Shown in pieces: positions 1-7,757 of a stretch of DNA of 12,774 nt. Positions within the stretch are counted from its first letter, which is position 1. Every line of letters begins with the position of its first letter. The DNA lies in assembly GCA_031261015.1 (NCBI GenBank), contig JAISKG010000166.1, positions 1 through 12,774 on the forward strand, given 5' to 3'. The translations under genes were made by a program, and so were the position numbers. This stretch comes from Dysgonamonadaceae bacterium (lineage in GTDB: Bacteria; Bacteroidota; Bacteroidia; Bacteroidales; Azobacteroidaceae). Below the pieces are notes generated by a model. That model was given only the letters and a program-made list of their open reading frames with translations. It ran no database searches and was not told the origin of the DNA.

Positions 1-203
1 GTTTGATTTCCTTGAGTCTTTTTGTGCTGATTATCGCCAAATTATACCTCTACGATATTTGGAAAATGGGACAAACGGGACGGATTATTGCACTGATTGT
101 CCTTGGAATTTTGTTTTTAGCCGTTTCCTTTTTGTACCAGAAGCTAAAAGGATTACTGAAAAAAGAAGACGAAACGGAAGAGGGAGGAACAAATGAAAAC
201 TAA
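1..203 (+). CDS. C-terminal fragment of a DUF2339-like multi-pass membrane protein (5' end outside window)
   Basis: Only the last 67 or so codons are present; the reading frame is open through the left edge, so the start is not visible. What remains is a hydrophobic segment (SLFVLIIAKLYLYDIW), a short polar turn with a Gly-Arg pair, a second hydrophobic segment (IIALIVLGILFLAVSFLYQ), and a charged Lys/Glu-rich tail. The pattern KLYLYDIW, then GRIIALIVLGILFLAVSFLYQKL, is how I remember the end of DUF2339 predicted membrane proteins, which have many transmembrane helices and no established function. The stop overlaps the start of the next gene by 11 nt, which suggests translational coupling. 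That next gene looks like DUF3999, a family I recall beside DUF2339, and this supports the assignment. Other multi-pass membrane proteins cannot be excluded from so short a tail. Confidence 0.6.
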   Translation, partial: LISLSLFVLIIAKLYLYDIWKMGQTGRIIALIVLGILFLAVSFLYQKLKGLLKKEDETEEGGTNEN

Positions 204-1428
204 TATGCAACGTCAAATTTTATTGCTACTTGTCGTTTTCTTGCCGTTAGCAAGTCGAGGACAGTCTTTTTCCGGAAAATCAATCATTCCCGAAGTGGAA
301 GAGAGCGGATATTATCATATATTGTTAAGTCCCGATGTAATAGCCCTTTCTCAAGAAAATTTGCAGGATATTCGTATTAAAAACGATCGACAAGAAACAG
401 ATATTCCGTTTTTATTACGATCGGAATATCCGAAAAATCAATCTACCTATTTCCAAAATTACACGATAGAGGAAAATATCTTTCACGCAAAAGATAGTCT
501 GACCCGTATTATTGTTGATAATGAAGCGAAGGAAGAAATCCGGCAATTTTGCATCAGTATCCGTAATGCGGAAATTACCAAATACATTTCTTTGCAGGGA
601 AGCGACGATAAAAAAACATGGTATGTCGTTAAAGAAAAATTTCGGGCGAAGCCTGGAATAAAAAACGATGAAAATAGTGAAATGCTGATAGTCGATTTTC
701 CACAAGGAAATTACCGGTACTACGAAATTAGAATGAGTAATCTTCAAAAAGATCCTATACAAATATTAAATGTAGGAAAATACCGGTATAGTGAAACTTT
801 GGGAAAATATACAAAAGTTGAAATAGGTAGTTTTGTGCAAAAAGATAGCTCCGATACTAAGACTTATCTGATTTTGCCTACTATTTCGCGACGTTATCTT
901 GTGAACCGGATTCATTTTGAAATCGACAGTAAGCAGCCGTATTTGCGGCAAGCGCAATTTGTTGAGCGAACTGAGGATAAAACAATTACAAATCAATCAT
1001 TTATACTTTCTTCTCAAAAAGAAAACACGATTGACATTACCGGTTTTCTCTCTCTTGCAACGATGATTGTAATAGACAACAAAGATAATCGTCCGTTACA
1101 AATTCGTGGAATAACAGCCTTTCAATTAAACCGTTATTTGACTGTTTACTTGGAAAAAGGAGAACGCTATACGCTTTATTGCGGCGATCCCAATCTTCCA
1201 GCTCCTCAATATGATTTGGTTTATTTTGAAAAAAATATTCCCGAAAACTTGTGCGTTTTGGAATTGCCAACTTTGGAAAATATTTCCCAACAAGAGATTT
1301 CCCCGATGCCTCAAAAAACAAATTTTATGGAAACGCAAACATTTCTTTGGTTGATTATTGGGGGAGTAGGTTTATTGTTGTTGTGGATTTGCTATACGAT
1401 GATGAAGGAAATGAAGAAAAAAAATTGA
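193..1428 (+). CDS. DUF3999-like exported, C-terminally membrane-anchored protein
   Basis: This 411-residue protein begins with a basic start and hydrophobic stretch (about residues 6-21, QRQILLLLVVFLPLAS), consistent with a Sec signal peptide. A long region follows that is rich in beta-strand-like sequence, including an ISLQGSDDKKTWYVV stretch typical of discoidin-like or F5/8-like folds. It ends with one transmembrane helix (about 385-403, LWLIIGGVGLLLLWICY) and a basic cytoplasmic tail. The bulk is therefore probably periplasmic. This layout and the pairing with a DUF2339-like gene match DUF3999; the biochemical role is unknown. The ATG at 193 is preceded by a GGGAGGA stretch, an unusually good Shine-Dalgarno-like site for this phylum, and overlaps the upstream stop by 11 nt. 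An alternative in-frame ATG at 205 would give a slightly shorter signal peptide. Confidence 0.65.
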   Translation: MKTNMQRQILLLLVVFLPLASRGQSFSGKSIIPEVEESGYYHILLSPDVIALSQENLQDIRIKNDRQETDIPFLLRSEYPKNQSTYFQNYTIEENIFHAKDSLTRIIVDNEAKEEIRQFCISIRNAEITKYISLQGSDDKKTWYVVKEKFRAKPGIKNDENSEMLIVDFPQGNYRYYEIRMSNLQKDPIQILNVGKYRYSETLGKYTKVEIGSFVQKDSSDTKTYLILPTISRRYLVNRIHFEIDSKQPYLRQAQFVERTEDKTITNQSFILSSQKENTIDITGFLSLATMIVIDNKDNRPLQIRGITAFQLNRYLTVYLEKGERYTLYCGDPNLPAPQYDLVYFEKNIPENLCVLELPTLENISQQEISPMPQKTNFMETQTFLWLIIGGVGLLLLWICYTMMKEMKKKN

Positions 1429-1432
1429 TAGG

Positions 1433-2383
1433 ATGACGAACGAACCCCTCAGTTTCTGGATCGGATTTATTGTCTTCGTAATAGTCATGTTGCTACTTGA
1501 TTTATTTGTTTTTCACAAGAACGACAAAACGATGAAAGTCAAAACAGCCTTACTTTGGAGCGCATTTTGGATCGGATTGGCTATGCTTTTTGACATGGGC
1601 GTTTATTATTTTCTGGGGCATCAAAAAGCGCTGGATTTCTTTACCGGATATTTGATTGAAGAATCGTTAAGCGTTGATAATCTGTTTGTTTTTATTATGA
1701 TTTTTGCAGCATTCGGTATTGAACCGAAGTATCAACATCGCATCTTGTTTTGGGGAATTATCGGGGCAATTGTGATGCGCGCCATGTTTATTTTTGCAGG
1801 TATTGCGCTAATCCGAAAATTTGTATGGGTAATGTATATTTTCGGCATCTTCTTAATTTATACTGGAATAAAGATGCTTTTCGAGAAAGATAGCCAAGAC
1901 GAGGTTATGGACCTCGAGAACAATAAAATGCTCAAATTCATCAAACGTTTTCTTCCCATCACTACCAACCATGAGGAAACTCATTTTTTTAAACGGATTA
2001 ATGGTAAATTATTTGCTACTCAATTTTTCTTAACTCTCTTAATGATAGAATGTTCCGATTTGATTTTTGCCGTCGATTCCATTCCTGCAGTGATGTCGGT
2101 TTCCACCGACCCGTTCATTGTTTATACCTCCAATATTTTTGCCGTTCTCGGTTTGCGTTCGTTGTATTTTGCGCTGAGCGGTATTATGAAATATTTCCGA
2201 TATTTAAAACTCGGATTGGCATTTATTCTCAGTTTTATCGGATTAAAGATGTGTGTGAACGAATTGAGCCGCGCGATGGATTGGCATTTCCATATTTCTA
2301 ATTTTGTATCGTTGGGAGTAATTGTTGGGATATTGACGATTGCGATTGTGGCTTCGATGATTAAAAACAAACGTCCGGAATAA
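1433..2383 (+). CDS. TerC/Alx-family integral membrane protein (putative metal ion exporter)
   Basis: This 316-residue protein has about eight or nine hydrophobic helices and the family signatures: an acidic residue in the first helix (D23 of LLDLFVF), the EESLSVDNLFVF motif at about 76-87, and the LLMIECSDLIFAVDSIPAV motif at about 202-220 with E206, D209 and D215 in the membrane. Length matches Alx/TerC proteins. Members such as E. coli Alx and MntX-type proteins have been linked to manganese export and pH response, and TerC itself to tellurite resistance; that gives a likely role in divalent cation efflux at the inner membrane, though the substrate here is inferred. It starts 4 nt after the DUF3999-like gene and ends 11 nt before the next, so it has no room for its own promoter or for the manganese riboswitch that often precedes alx-type genes. 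Confidence 0.9.
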   Translation: MTNEPLSFWIGFIVFVIVMLLLDLFVFHKNDKTMKVKTALLWSAFWIGLAMLFDMGVYYFLGHQKALDFFTGYLIEESLSVDNLFVFIMIFAAFGIEPKYQHRILFWGIIGAIVMRAMFIFAGIALIRKFVWVMYIFGIFLIYTGIKMLFEKDSQDEVMDLENNKMLKFIKRFLPITTNHEETHFFKRINGKLFATQFFLTLLMIECSDLIFAVDSIPAVMSVSTDPFIVYTSNIFAVLGLRSLYFALSGIMKYFRYLKLGLAFILSFIGLKMCVNELSRAMDWHFHISNFVSLGVIVGILTIAIVASMIKNKRPE

Positions 2384-2394
2384 ATTTAAATTTT

Positions 2395-5370
2395 ATGGAA
2401 CATACGATCGACATAAAGCAACTTGTATTCAAAGATACTTCGTTTGCTAACTTGATGAATAAGAGAATATTGAATATTCTCCTGATTGCGACGAATTACG
2501 ATGCTTTCATGTTGGAAGACGACGGCCGGATCGACGAACAATTATTTAATGAATATACTTCGCTGAGTCTGCGTTATCCGCCGCGATTCACACAGGTTTC
2601 AACAGAAAAGGAAGCGCTGGAAGTAATGGAACATCTGCCGTTCGACTTGGTCATTTGCATGCCAAACATGGACGAAACGGATATTTTTTCGACGGCCAAT
2701 CATATTAAATCGTTGTATCCGAAAGTTCCGATTGTGGTGCTGACGCCTTTTTCCCGCGAAGTGACCCGCCGCATCAGCAGCGCCGATTTATCGTCGATCG
2801 ATTATGTGTTCAGTTGGTTGGGAAATTCGGCTTTATTGCTGGCTATTATTAAGTTACAGGAAGACAAGATGAATGTGGACGACGATATTCGTTCCGTAGG
2901 CGTGCAAACGATTTTGCTGGTGGAAGATTCAATTCGTTTTTACTCGGCGGCTCTGCCGCATTTATATAAGTTTGTGTTGGAACAGTCGAAAGAATTTTCC
3001 AAAGAGGCTTTGAATCCGCACCAGCAGACTTTACGGATGCGCGGCCGTCCCAAAATCCTCTTGGCACGCTCGTATGAAGAGGCCGTCACCTTGTACGACC
3101 AATACAAAGATCATATCTTGGGGATTGTCTGCGACATGAGTTTTGAGCGCGAAGGTCGGAAAGACCAGTTGGCCGGCTATCATTTTGCATGCGAAGTGCG
3201 CAAACAAGACCGTTTCGTCCCGATTATTTTCGATTCGTCCGAATCGAAAAACCGGCAATACGCCGAGGAATTGCATTGCAGTTTTATAAATAAAAATTCC
3301 AAGACTTTTCCGCAGGATTTGCGCAAAGAAATCACCAATAATTTTGGCTTCGGCGATTTTATTATTGTAAATCCGGCTAATGGAGAGGAAGTTATGAGGA
3401 TTCGCTCATTGCAAGACCTTCAGAAAAAAATATTCGATATTCCCGAAGATTCGTTAACTTACCATTTGTCACACAATCATTTTTCGCGATTTTTTTATTC
3501 GCGCGCCATGTTTCCGATCGCCGAATTTTTGAAAGGCATCGACGTTTCATATTACAGTGACATGAACGAGGCGCGCCAGCTTATTTTTGAAACAATCGTC
3601 AGTTACCGGAAAATGAAAAATTCGGGTATAGTGGCTGTATTTGAGAAAGATCGCTTTGACGAATATTCCAATTTTGCTCGCATCGGCGAGGATTCGTTGG
3701 GCGGAAAAGGGCGCGGCTTGGCATTTATGGGACAGATGATTAAGCGACAGGGACGGGAATTGGAACGACTTTTCCCGGATGTAACGGTTCAAATTCCGAA
3801 AAGCGTGGTGCTGGCTACCGACATTTTCGACGAATTTATGGAGGAAAATAATTTGTATTCCATTGCGTTACAAGATTTGCCGGACGAAGCCATTCTGCAT
3901 CATTTTTTGCAAGCCAAACTTCCCGAAAGCTTGATCGAAGATTTGGTCGCTTTTTTCGATGTAGTGAAAACGCCGATCGCCGTGCGTTCTTCGAGTTTAT
4001 TGGAAGATTCTCATTATCAACCGTTTGCCGGAATTTATAACACCTACATGGCGCCTAAAATCAACAATTCTGCCGAGATGCTCGAATGCATCAGTAATGC
4101 AATTAAAGGCGTGTATGCTTCGGTGTTTTTCAAAGACAGCAAGGCTTACATGACGGCTACGCAAAACCTGATTGATCAGGAAAAAATGGCGATTGTGTTG
4201 CAGGAAGTAGTCGGGCAAGCTTACGGCGACCGTTTTTATCCAACGATTTCCGGCGTAGCGCGCTCGTTGAATTTTTATCCGATAGGAAACGAAAAAGCGG
4301 AAGACGGTGTTGCCACAGTTGCGTTAGGTTTGGGAAAATACATTGTGGATGGTGGAGTTACGCTCCGTTTTTCGCCTTTGCATCCACATTCGATCTTGCA
4401 GACCAGTGTGCTCGAATTTGCGCTGAAAGAAACGCAAACGAAATTTTATGCACTGGATCTCAAATCTTTACATGCCGACCGGCTTTCGATCGACGATGCG
4501 TATAATTTGTTGAAATTACCGGTGAAGGAGGCTGAGGCCGACGGCTCTTTACGCTATTTGACTTCGACTTACGATTCGCGCGACCAAGTATTGTTGGACG
4601 GCTATTATCCGGGACCTTACCGCAAAATTATTACATTTTCGGGCGTTTTGCAGCATCAGATTTTTCCGTTGGCCGGAATTTTGGATTTCTTGCTGAAACT
4701 GGGGCAACGGGAAATGGGACGACCGGTGGAAATCGAATTTGCCGTCAATCTGGAGAAAAACGACCGACAGGAAATGAAAGGCACTTTTTATTTGTTGCAA
4801 ATCCGGCCGATTGTGGACAGTAAAGTGGTGGTTGACGAGGATTTATCGCTCTTGGCTAAAGCCGATCCTTTGTTGTATTCCACACATGCAATGGGACACG
4901 GAATCATAAACGACGTTTCGAATGTGATTTACGTGAAAACTTCAGACTTCGATTCAGCTAATAATCAAGAGATTGCGTGCGAAATCGAGGAATGGAACCG
5001 GCAAATGGAAAAAGAAGGACAGAATTATATTCTGGTCGGTCCCGGCCGTTGGGGAAGCAGCGATAACCGCCTGGGTATCCCGGTGAAATGGTCGCATATT
5101 GCCAACGCACGCCTCATTGTGGAATCGGGATTGGAAAATTATCGCATCGAACCCAGTCAGGGCACGCATTTTTTCCAGAATCTGACTTCGTTCGGCGTGG
5201 GTTATTTTACGCTGAATCCGTATTTAAAGGATGGTATTTTCGACGAAGCGTTTTTGAATTTACAGCCGGCGGTTCGCGAAACCAACTATTTGCGCCAAGT
5301 CCATTTCGATGTTCCGCTTTCGATTAAAATGGATGGGAAACGGAATTTGGGAATTGTAATGAAACCGTGA
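2395..5370 (+). CDS. Receiver-like / PEP-pyruvate-binding (PPDK_N) fusion protein
   Basis: This 991-residue protein has several parts. Residues about 27-150 form a receiver-like domain (ILLIATNYDAF, DLVICMPNMDE, PIVVLTPFS) in which the usual phospho-acceptor Asp position appears to be C88, so it is probably degenerate. Residues about 171-310 form a second receiver-like domain that keeps candidate active residues: E177-D178, D247 in GIVCDMSF, S281 and K300. Residues about 425-806 match the ATP-grasp PPDK_N domain of PEP synthase and pyruvate phosphate dikinase: GEDSLGGKGRGLAFM, AVRSSSLLEDS with R531, and LLQIRPIVD. I see neither the swivelling phospho-His domain nor the C-terminal PEP-binding TIM barrel. 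The tail (about 810-991) instead carries GPGRWGSSDNRLGIPVKW and a SQGTHFFQNL stretch. Full PEP synthase chemistry is thus unlikely; a regulatory or other phosphotransfer role is inference. I recall similar proteins, annotated only by domain, in other Bacteroidales. The start is the ATG 11 nt after the TerC stop. Confidence 0.85.
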   Translation: MEHTIDIKQLVFKDTSFANLMNKRILNILLIATNYDAFMLEDDGRIDEQLFNEYTSLSLRYPPRFTQVSTEKEALEVMEHLPFDLVICMPNMDETDIFSTANHIKSLYPKVPIVVLTPFSREVTRRISSADLSSIDYVFSWLGNSALLLAIIKLQEDKMNVDDDIRSVGVQTILLVEDSIRFYSAALPHLYKFVLEQSKEFSKEALNPHQQTLRMRGRPKILLARSYEEAVTLYDQYKDHILGIVCDMSFEREGRKDQLAGYHFACEVRKQDRFVPIIFDSSESKNRQYAEELHCSFINKNSKTFPQDLRKEITNNFGFGDFIIVNPANGEEVMRIRSLQDLQKKIFDIPEDSLTYHLSHNHFSRFFYSRAMFPIAEFLKGIDVSYYSDMNEARQLIFETIVSYRKMKNSGIVAVFEKDRFDEYSNFARIGEDSLGGKGRGLAFMGQMIKRQGRELERLFPDVTVQIPKSVVLATDIFDEFMEENNLYSIALQDLPDEAILHHFLQAKLPESLIEDLVAFFDVVKTPIAVRSSSLLEDSHYQPFAGIYNTYMAPKINNSAEMLECISNAIKGVYASVFFKDSKAYMTATQNLIDQEKMAIVLQEVVGQAYGDRFYPTISGVARSLNFYPIGNEKAEDGVATVALGLGKYIVDGGVTLRFSPLHPHSILQTSVLEFALKETQTKFYALDLKSLHADRLSIDDAYNLLKLPVKEAEADGSLRYLTSTYDSRDQVLLDGYYPGPYRKIITFSGVLQHQIFPLAGILDFLLKLGQREMGRPVEIEFAVNLEKNDRQEMKGTFYLLQIRPIVDSKVVVDEDLSLLAKADPLLYSTHAMGHGIINDVSNVIYVKTSDFDSANNQEIACEIEEWNRQMEKEGQNYILVGPGRWGSSDNRLGIPVKWSHIANARLIVESGLENYRIEPSQGTHFFQNLTSFGVGYFTLNPYLKDGIFDEAFLNLQPAVRETNYLRQVHFDVPLSIKMDGKRNLGIVMKP

Positions 5371-5377
5371 AATTGGA

Positions 5378-6658
5378 ATGAATCCGAGAGTGTTTGACAA
5401 ACTCAAAACGCTGGCCGATGCAGCTAAGTTCGACGTATCTTGCGCATCGAGCGGTACTTCGCGCAGTAATCCGCAGAAAGGCATCGGATCGGCGGCCGGT
5501 TGGGGCATTTGTCACAGTTTTACGGAAGACGGGCGTTGTGTTTCGCTGCTGAAAATCATGTTGACCAATCATTGTATTTACGATTGCGCGTATTGCTTAA
5601 ATCGCCGGAGCAACGATATTCCCCGCGCCACGTTTGCCGTTTCGGAATTGGTGGAATTAACGTTAGAATTTTATAGACGCAATTATATCGAGGGTTTGTT
5701 TTTGAGTTCGGGCATCGTCCGCAACGCCGATTATACGATGGAGCGTATGGTGCGAGTAGCCAAAGATTTACGTTTGCAGCATCGTTACAACGGCTATATT
5801 CATTTGAAAAGCATTCCGGGCGCGAGCCGCGAGTGGGTGGCCGAAGCAGGTTTATATGCCGACCGTTTGAGTTGCAACATCGAAATGCCGTCGGAGCAAA
5901 GCCTGAAAATCATTGCACCCGACAAGGATTATCAAAGCGTTTTCCGGCCGATGCACTACATTCAGCAAGGTTTTTTGCAGGGCAAGGAAGAGAAAAAGAA
6001 ATATCGTCACGCGCCGCGATTTGCACCTGCCGGGCAAAGCACGCAGATGATTATCGGCGCCACGCCCGACGACGACAACCGGATTTTGCATCTGGCGCAT
6101 TCGCTGTATCAGCGGCCGGCTATGAAGCGCGTGTATTATTCGGGTTATATACATTTGAATACGTATGATACGCGATTGCCTGCCTTGCCCGCACCGCCTT
6201 TGGTGAGGGAAAATCGCTTGTATCAGGCCGATTGGCTCATGCGGTTTTATCATTTCGGTGTGGACGAGATTGTGAATGAGGTGCATCCGAATTTGGAACT
6301 CGAATTGGATCCGAAACTTTCGTGGGCGTTGCGCAATCCGCAAGTTTTTCCGGTAGATATTCAAACGGCTGATTATGAAATGCTTTTGCGTGTGCCGGGC
6401 ATTGGAGTAAAATCGGCGCAACTGATTCTCACTTCGCGGAAATACGGCCGGCTGACTTCCGAAAACTTGCGGAAAATAGGCGTAGTGATGAAACGCGCCA
6501 AATATTTCATCACTTGCCGCGAATTGCCTGCGTTCACCGTACAGGAAGCCAGACCGGAATATGTCCGCCGGATGCTGCTTTCCCCTAAACACAAAGAAAA
6601 CAAACAATTAGCCATTGATTTCGACCATGCTTTACTTCCTCTACGATCGAACGTTTGA
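5378..6658 (+). CDS. Putative DNA modification/repair radical SAM protein with HhH motif (TIGR03916 type)
   Basis: This 426-residue protein carries the radical SAM cluster motif C66-x3-C70-x2-C73 (CIYDCAYC), which should ligate a [4Fe-4S] cluster and bind S-adenosylmethionine. Extra Cys residues at 22, 45 and 54 lie upstream. Near the C-terminus (about 336-350, LLRVPGIGVKSAQLI) is a helix-hairpin-helix motif of the kind that binds DNA non-specifically. The N-terminus (FDKLKTLADAAKFDVSC) and the VPGIGVKSA block are characteristic of the family annotated as radical SAM linked to uracil-DNA glycosylase. The family's substrate is not established; a nucleic-acid base or repair-linked reaction is inferred from the HhH motif and from linkage. 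The gene begins 7 nt after the receiver/PPDK_N gene and overlaps the following TIGR03915 gene by 32 nt, a strong sign that the pair is made together. Confidence 0.92.
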   Translation: MNPRVFDKLKTLADAAKFDVSCASSGTSRSNPQKGIGSAAGWGICHSFTEDGRCVSLLKIMLTNHCIYDCAYCLNRRSNDIPRATFAVSELVELTLEFYRRNYIEGLFLSSGIVRNADYTMERMVRVAKDLRLQHRYNGYIHLKSIPGASREWVAEAGLYADRLSCNIEMPSEQSLKIIAPDKDYQSVFRPMHYIQQGFLQGKEEKKKYRHAPRFAPAGQSTQMIIGATPDDDNRILHLAHSLYQRPAMKRVYYSGYIHLNTYDTRLPALPAPPLVRENRLYQADWLMRFYHFGVDEIVNEVHPNLELELDPKLSWALRNPQVFPVDIQTADYEMLLRVPGIGVKSAQLILTSRKYGRLTSENLRKIGVVMKRAKYFITCRELPAFTVQEARPEYVRRMLLSPKHKENKQLAIDFDHALLPLRSNV

Positions 6659-7391
6659 CGGCTTACTGACGGCCGTTTTCGATGCTTTCAACCGGAAAGA
6701 ATTTCCCAACCGGATTGTCGATCAAGCGATTGCTATTCCATTGTTTACCGATACGTTTTCCGTCATTACCGACGTCGAAAAGAGCAAACGAGTTTTCATT
6801 GCTTTAAAGAAAAAAATATCCACCTCAGCTTTGAACATGCTGTTTGTCTGTTATTTATCCGAAATGGAAGATGTTGAGATGATGATTTTTCGTTACATTC
6901 AAAAAGCCTTAGCCTCTCCCATCAGCATTGAGTTGAATTTTGCCGACAATGACGTTTTATCCTTATCTAAAATTTACAAAAAAGTGCAGAATGAAGCGAT
7001 GCACATCAAGCAATTCGTCCGTTTTCAAAAAACCGGCGATGGGATGTATTTTGCCGTCGTTGATCCTCTTTATGACGTATTGCCCTTATGCTCAGACTTT
7101 TTTGAAGACCGCTACGCCGATCAGATATGGTTGATTTACGATGCGCGCCGCCACTACGGTCTGTATTACGACAAGAAGCAAACGGAGCAAATCCATTTTG
7201 AAACGCCGCCGGCATTCGCCATTCAAAAAGGTCGCTTAACCGCTGAGCAACAAGATGAAACCGAGCGGATTTTCCAAGCTTTGTGGAAAGATTATTTGAA
7301 AAGTACAACGATTCAAGCACGGAAAAATTTGCGGTTGCAACGGCAGTTTATGCCGAGGAGGTTTTGGAAGTATTTGGTGGAAAAGCAGTAA
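6627..7391 (+). CDS. TIGR03915-family putative DNA repair protein (DUF4130)
   Basis: Starting at ATG 6627 this gives 254 residues beginning MLYFLYDRTFDGLLTAVFDAF, the family's usual N-terminus. It ends FMPRRFWKYLVEKQ, also the usual end, so it looks full length. Intermediate blocks are SIELNFADNDVLSLSKIYKKV (about 100-120) and VRFQKTGDGMYFAVVDPLYDVLPL (about 131-154). These belong to the DUF4130 region found alone or fused to uracil-DNA glycosylase-like domains. Members almost always sit beside the radical SAM/HhH gene, as here, where the start lies 32 nt inside that gene. A joint role in processing damaged or modified DNA is inferred from genomic association; no catalytic residues are known to me. 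A TTG four codons upstream (6615) keeps the frame but would add residues not normal for the family. No glycosylase gene follows: a 415-nt non-coding region begins right after the stop. Confidence 0.92.
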   Translation: MLYFLYDRTFDGLLTAVFDAFNRKEFPNRIVDQAIAIPLFTDTFSVITDVEKSKRVFIALKKKISTSALNMLFVCYLSEMEDVEMMIFRYIQKALASPISIELNFADNDVLSLSKIYKKVQNEAMHIKQFVRFQKTGDGMYFAVVDPLYDVLPLCSDFFEDRYADQIWLIYDARRHYGLYYDKKQTEQIHFETPPAFAIQKGRLTAEQQDETERIFQALWKDYLKSTTIQARKNLRLQRQFMPRRFWKYLVEKQ

Positions 7392-7437
7392 AATAAAAAA
7401 ACGATTTATTTTCAGTGAAAATTTGGTTATGTGAAAA

Positions 7438-7516
7438 TTTGACAGTATTTTTGCTGTCAAAATATTTTAGCAGTAAAAACACTGTCAATTTATCTCAACA
7501 GTAAAAAAGCTGTCAA
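7438..7516. repeat. Three-unit array of an 18-nt motif with exact 28-nt period
   Basis: Three units of the pattern CAGTA-(A/T-rich)-CTGTCAA start at 7443, 7471 and 7499, each 18 nt long and exactly 28 nt apart, separated by unrelated 10-nt spacers (7461-7470 and 7489-7498). The units read CAGTATTTTTGCTGTCAA, CAGTAAAAACACTGTCAA and CAGTAAAAAAGCTGTCAA. Each is a partial dyad (CAG...CTG). The first lies in a perfect hairpin: TTTGACAG (7438-7445), an 8-nt loop, CTGTCAAA (7454-7461). Possible readings are a cluster of protein-binding sites, a terminator-like structure after the operon, or a genome-wide short repeat. It is too short in repeat and spacer to be CRISPR. Confidence 0.8.
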
Positions 7517-7564
7517 AAAAATAATATGAATACCGGATGTTGTACCTAAATATAAATTGCACCC

Positions 7565-7579
7565 AAGTCCGAAGGACTT
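7565..7579. repeat. Small perfect hairpin at left flank of palindromic element
   Basis: AAGTCC (7565-7570) and GGACTT (7574-7579) are perfect reverse complements around GAA. The hairpin sits 6 nt outside the left long arm of the palindromic element and probably belongs to it, as the mirror of the hairpin at its right flank. Confidence 0.75.
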
Positions 7580-7582
7580 TAA

Positions 7583-7737
7583 TTTCAATAACCCCGTGCA
7601 AGCATAGCGCAGCTCGGGGAGGTGAAATACTCTTCCCTAACCGGGACTACGTAGTAGTTCAACCCTCTACGGGGTTGAAGAGAGTGCGTAGTCGCCTATA
7701 CCCCGAGCTGCGATACGCTTGCACGGGGTTATTGAGA
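7583..7737. repeat. Long nested inverted repeat (palindromic repetitive element)
   Basis: The left arm 7586-7619 (CAATAACCCCGTGCAAGC... ending AGCTCGGGG) and right arm 7701-7734 are reverse complements at 32 of 34 positions; pairing extends weakly to 7583 and 7737. The 81-nt interior is itself structured. TTCAACCC (7658-7665) pairs with GGGTTGAA (7672-7679), and GACTACG (7645-7651) can pair with CGTAGTC (7687-7693). Two small hairpins flank the element, and TACCT/AGGTA (7543-7547 and 7765-7769) may mark its outer ends. It is markedly GC-richer than the DNA on both sides. The CCCCGTGCAAGC/GCTCGGGG arms resemble short palindromic repeats I associate with Bacteroidales intergenic DNA, so a non-autonomous repetitive element (MITE- or REP-like) is the likeliest reading. 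As RNA it would form one very stable structure, so a functional leader or small RNA is possible. Confidence 0.85.
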
Positions 7738-7739
7738 TA

Positions 7740-7757
7740 GTACGCCTTACGGCGTAC
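7740..7757. repeat. Small perfect hairpin at right flank of palindromic element
   Basis: GTACGCC (7740-7746) and GGCGTAC (7751-7757) form a perfect 7-bp stem with a TTAC loop. The following sequence is CCCG rather than a T-run, so it is not a classical terminator. Its position mirrors the hairpin at 7565-7579. Confidence 0.75.

Noticed and set aside
1429..1432. Manganese (yybP-ykoY) riboswitch before the TerC/Alx gene
   Set aside because: The gap is 4 nt and the upstream sequence is coding, so there is no space for the aptamer.
5852..6607. A 251-codon open frame on the - strand
   Set aside because: It is the antisense shadow of the radical SAM gene, which has clear catalytic and HhH motifs and is tightly packed with its neighbours.
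7390..7412. Rho-independent terminator directly after the DUF4130 gene
   Set aside because: The only inverted repeat here is made purely of A/T pairs with no G/C-rich stem; the hairpin at 7438-7461 is better but still has only three G/C pairs per arm and no following T-run.
7438..7516. Possible short CRISPR array
   Set aside because: Units of 18 nt with 10-nt spacers are far too short, the units diverge in the middle, and there are no cas genes.
7583..7737. Retron-type non-coding RNA
   Set aside because: The long inverted repeat is suggestive, but there is no reverse transcriptase gene in the window and the following proteins are ATPases.
7537..7740. A 67-codon open frame on the + strand
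   Set aside because: It runs through the palindromic element, so its sequence is dictated by the inverted arms. It has a rare start, no ribosome site and no domain.
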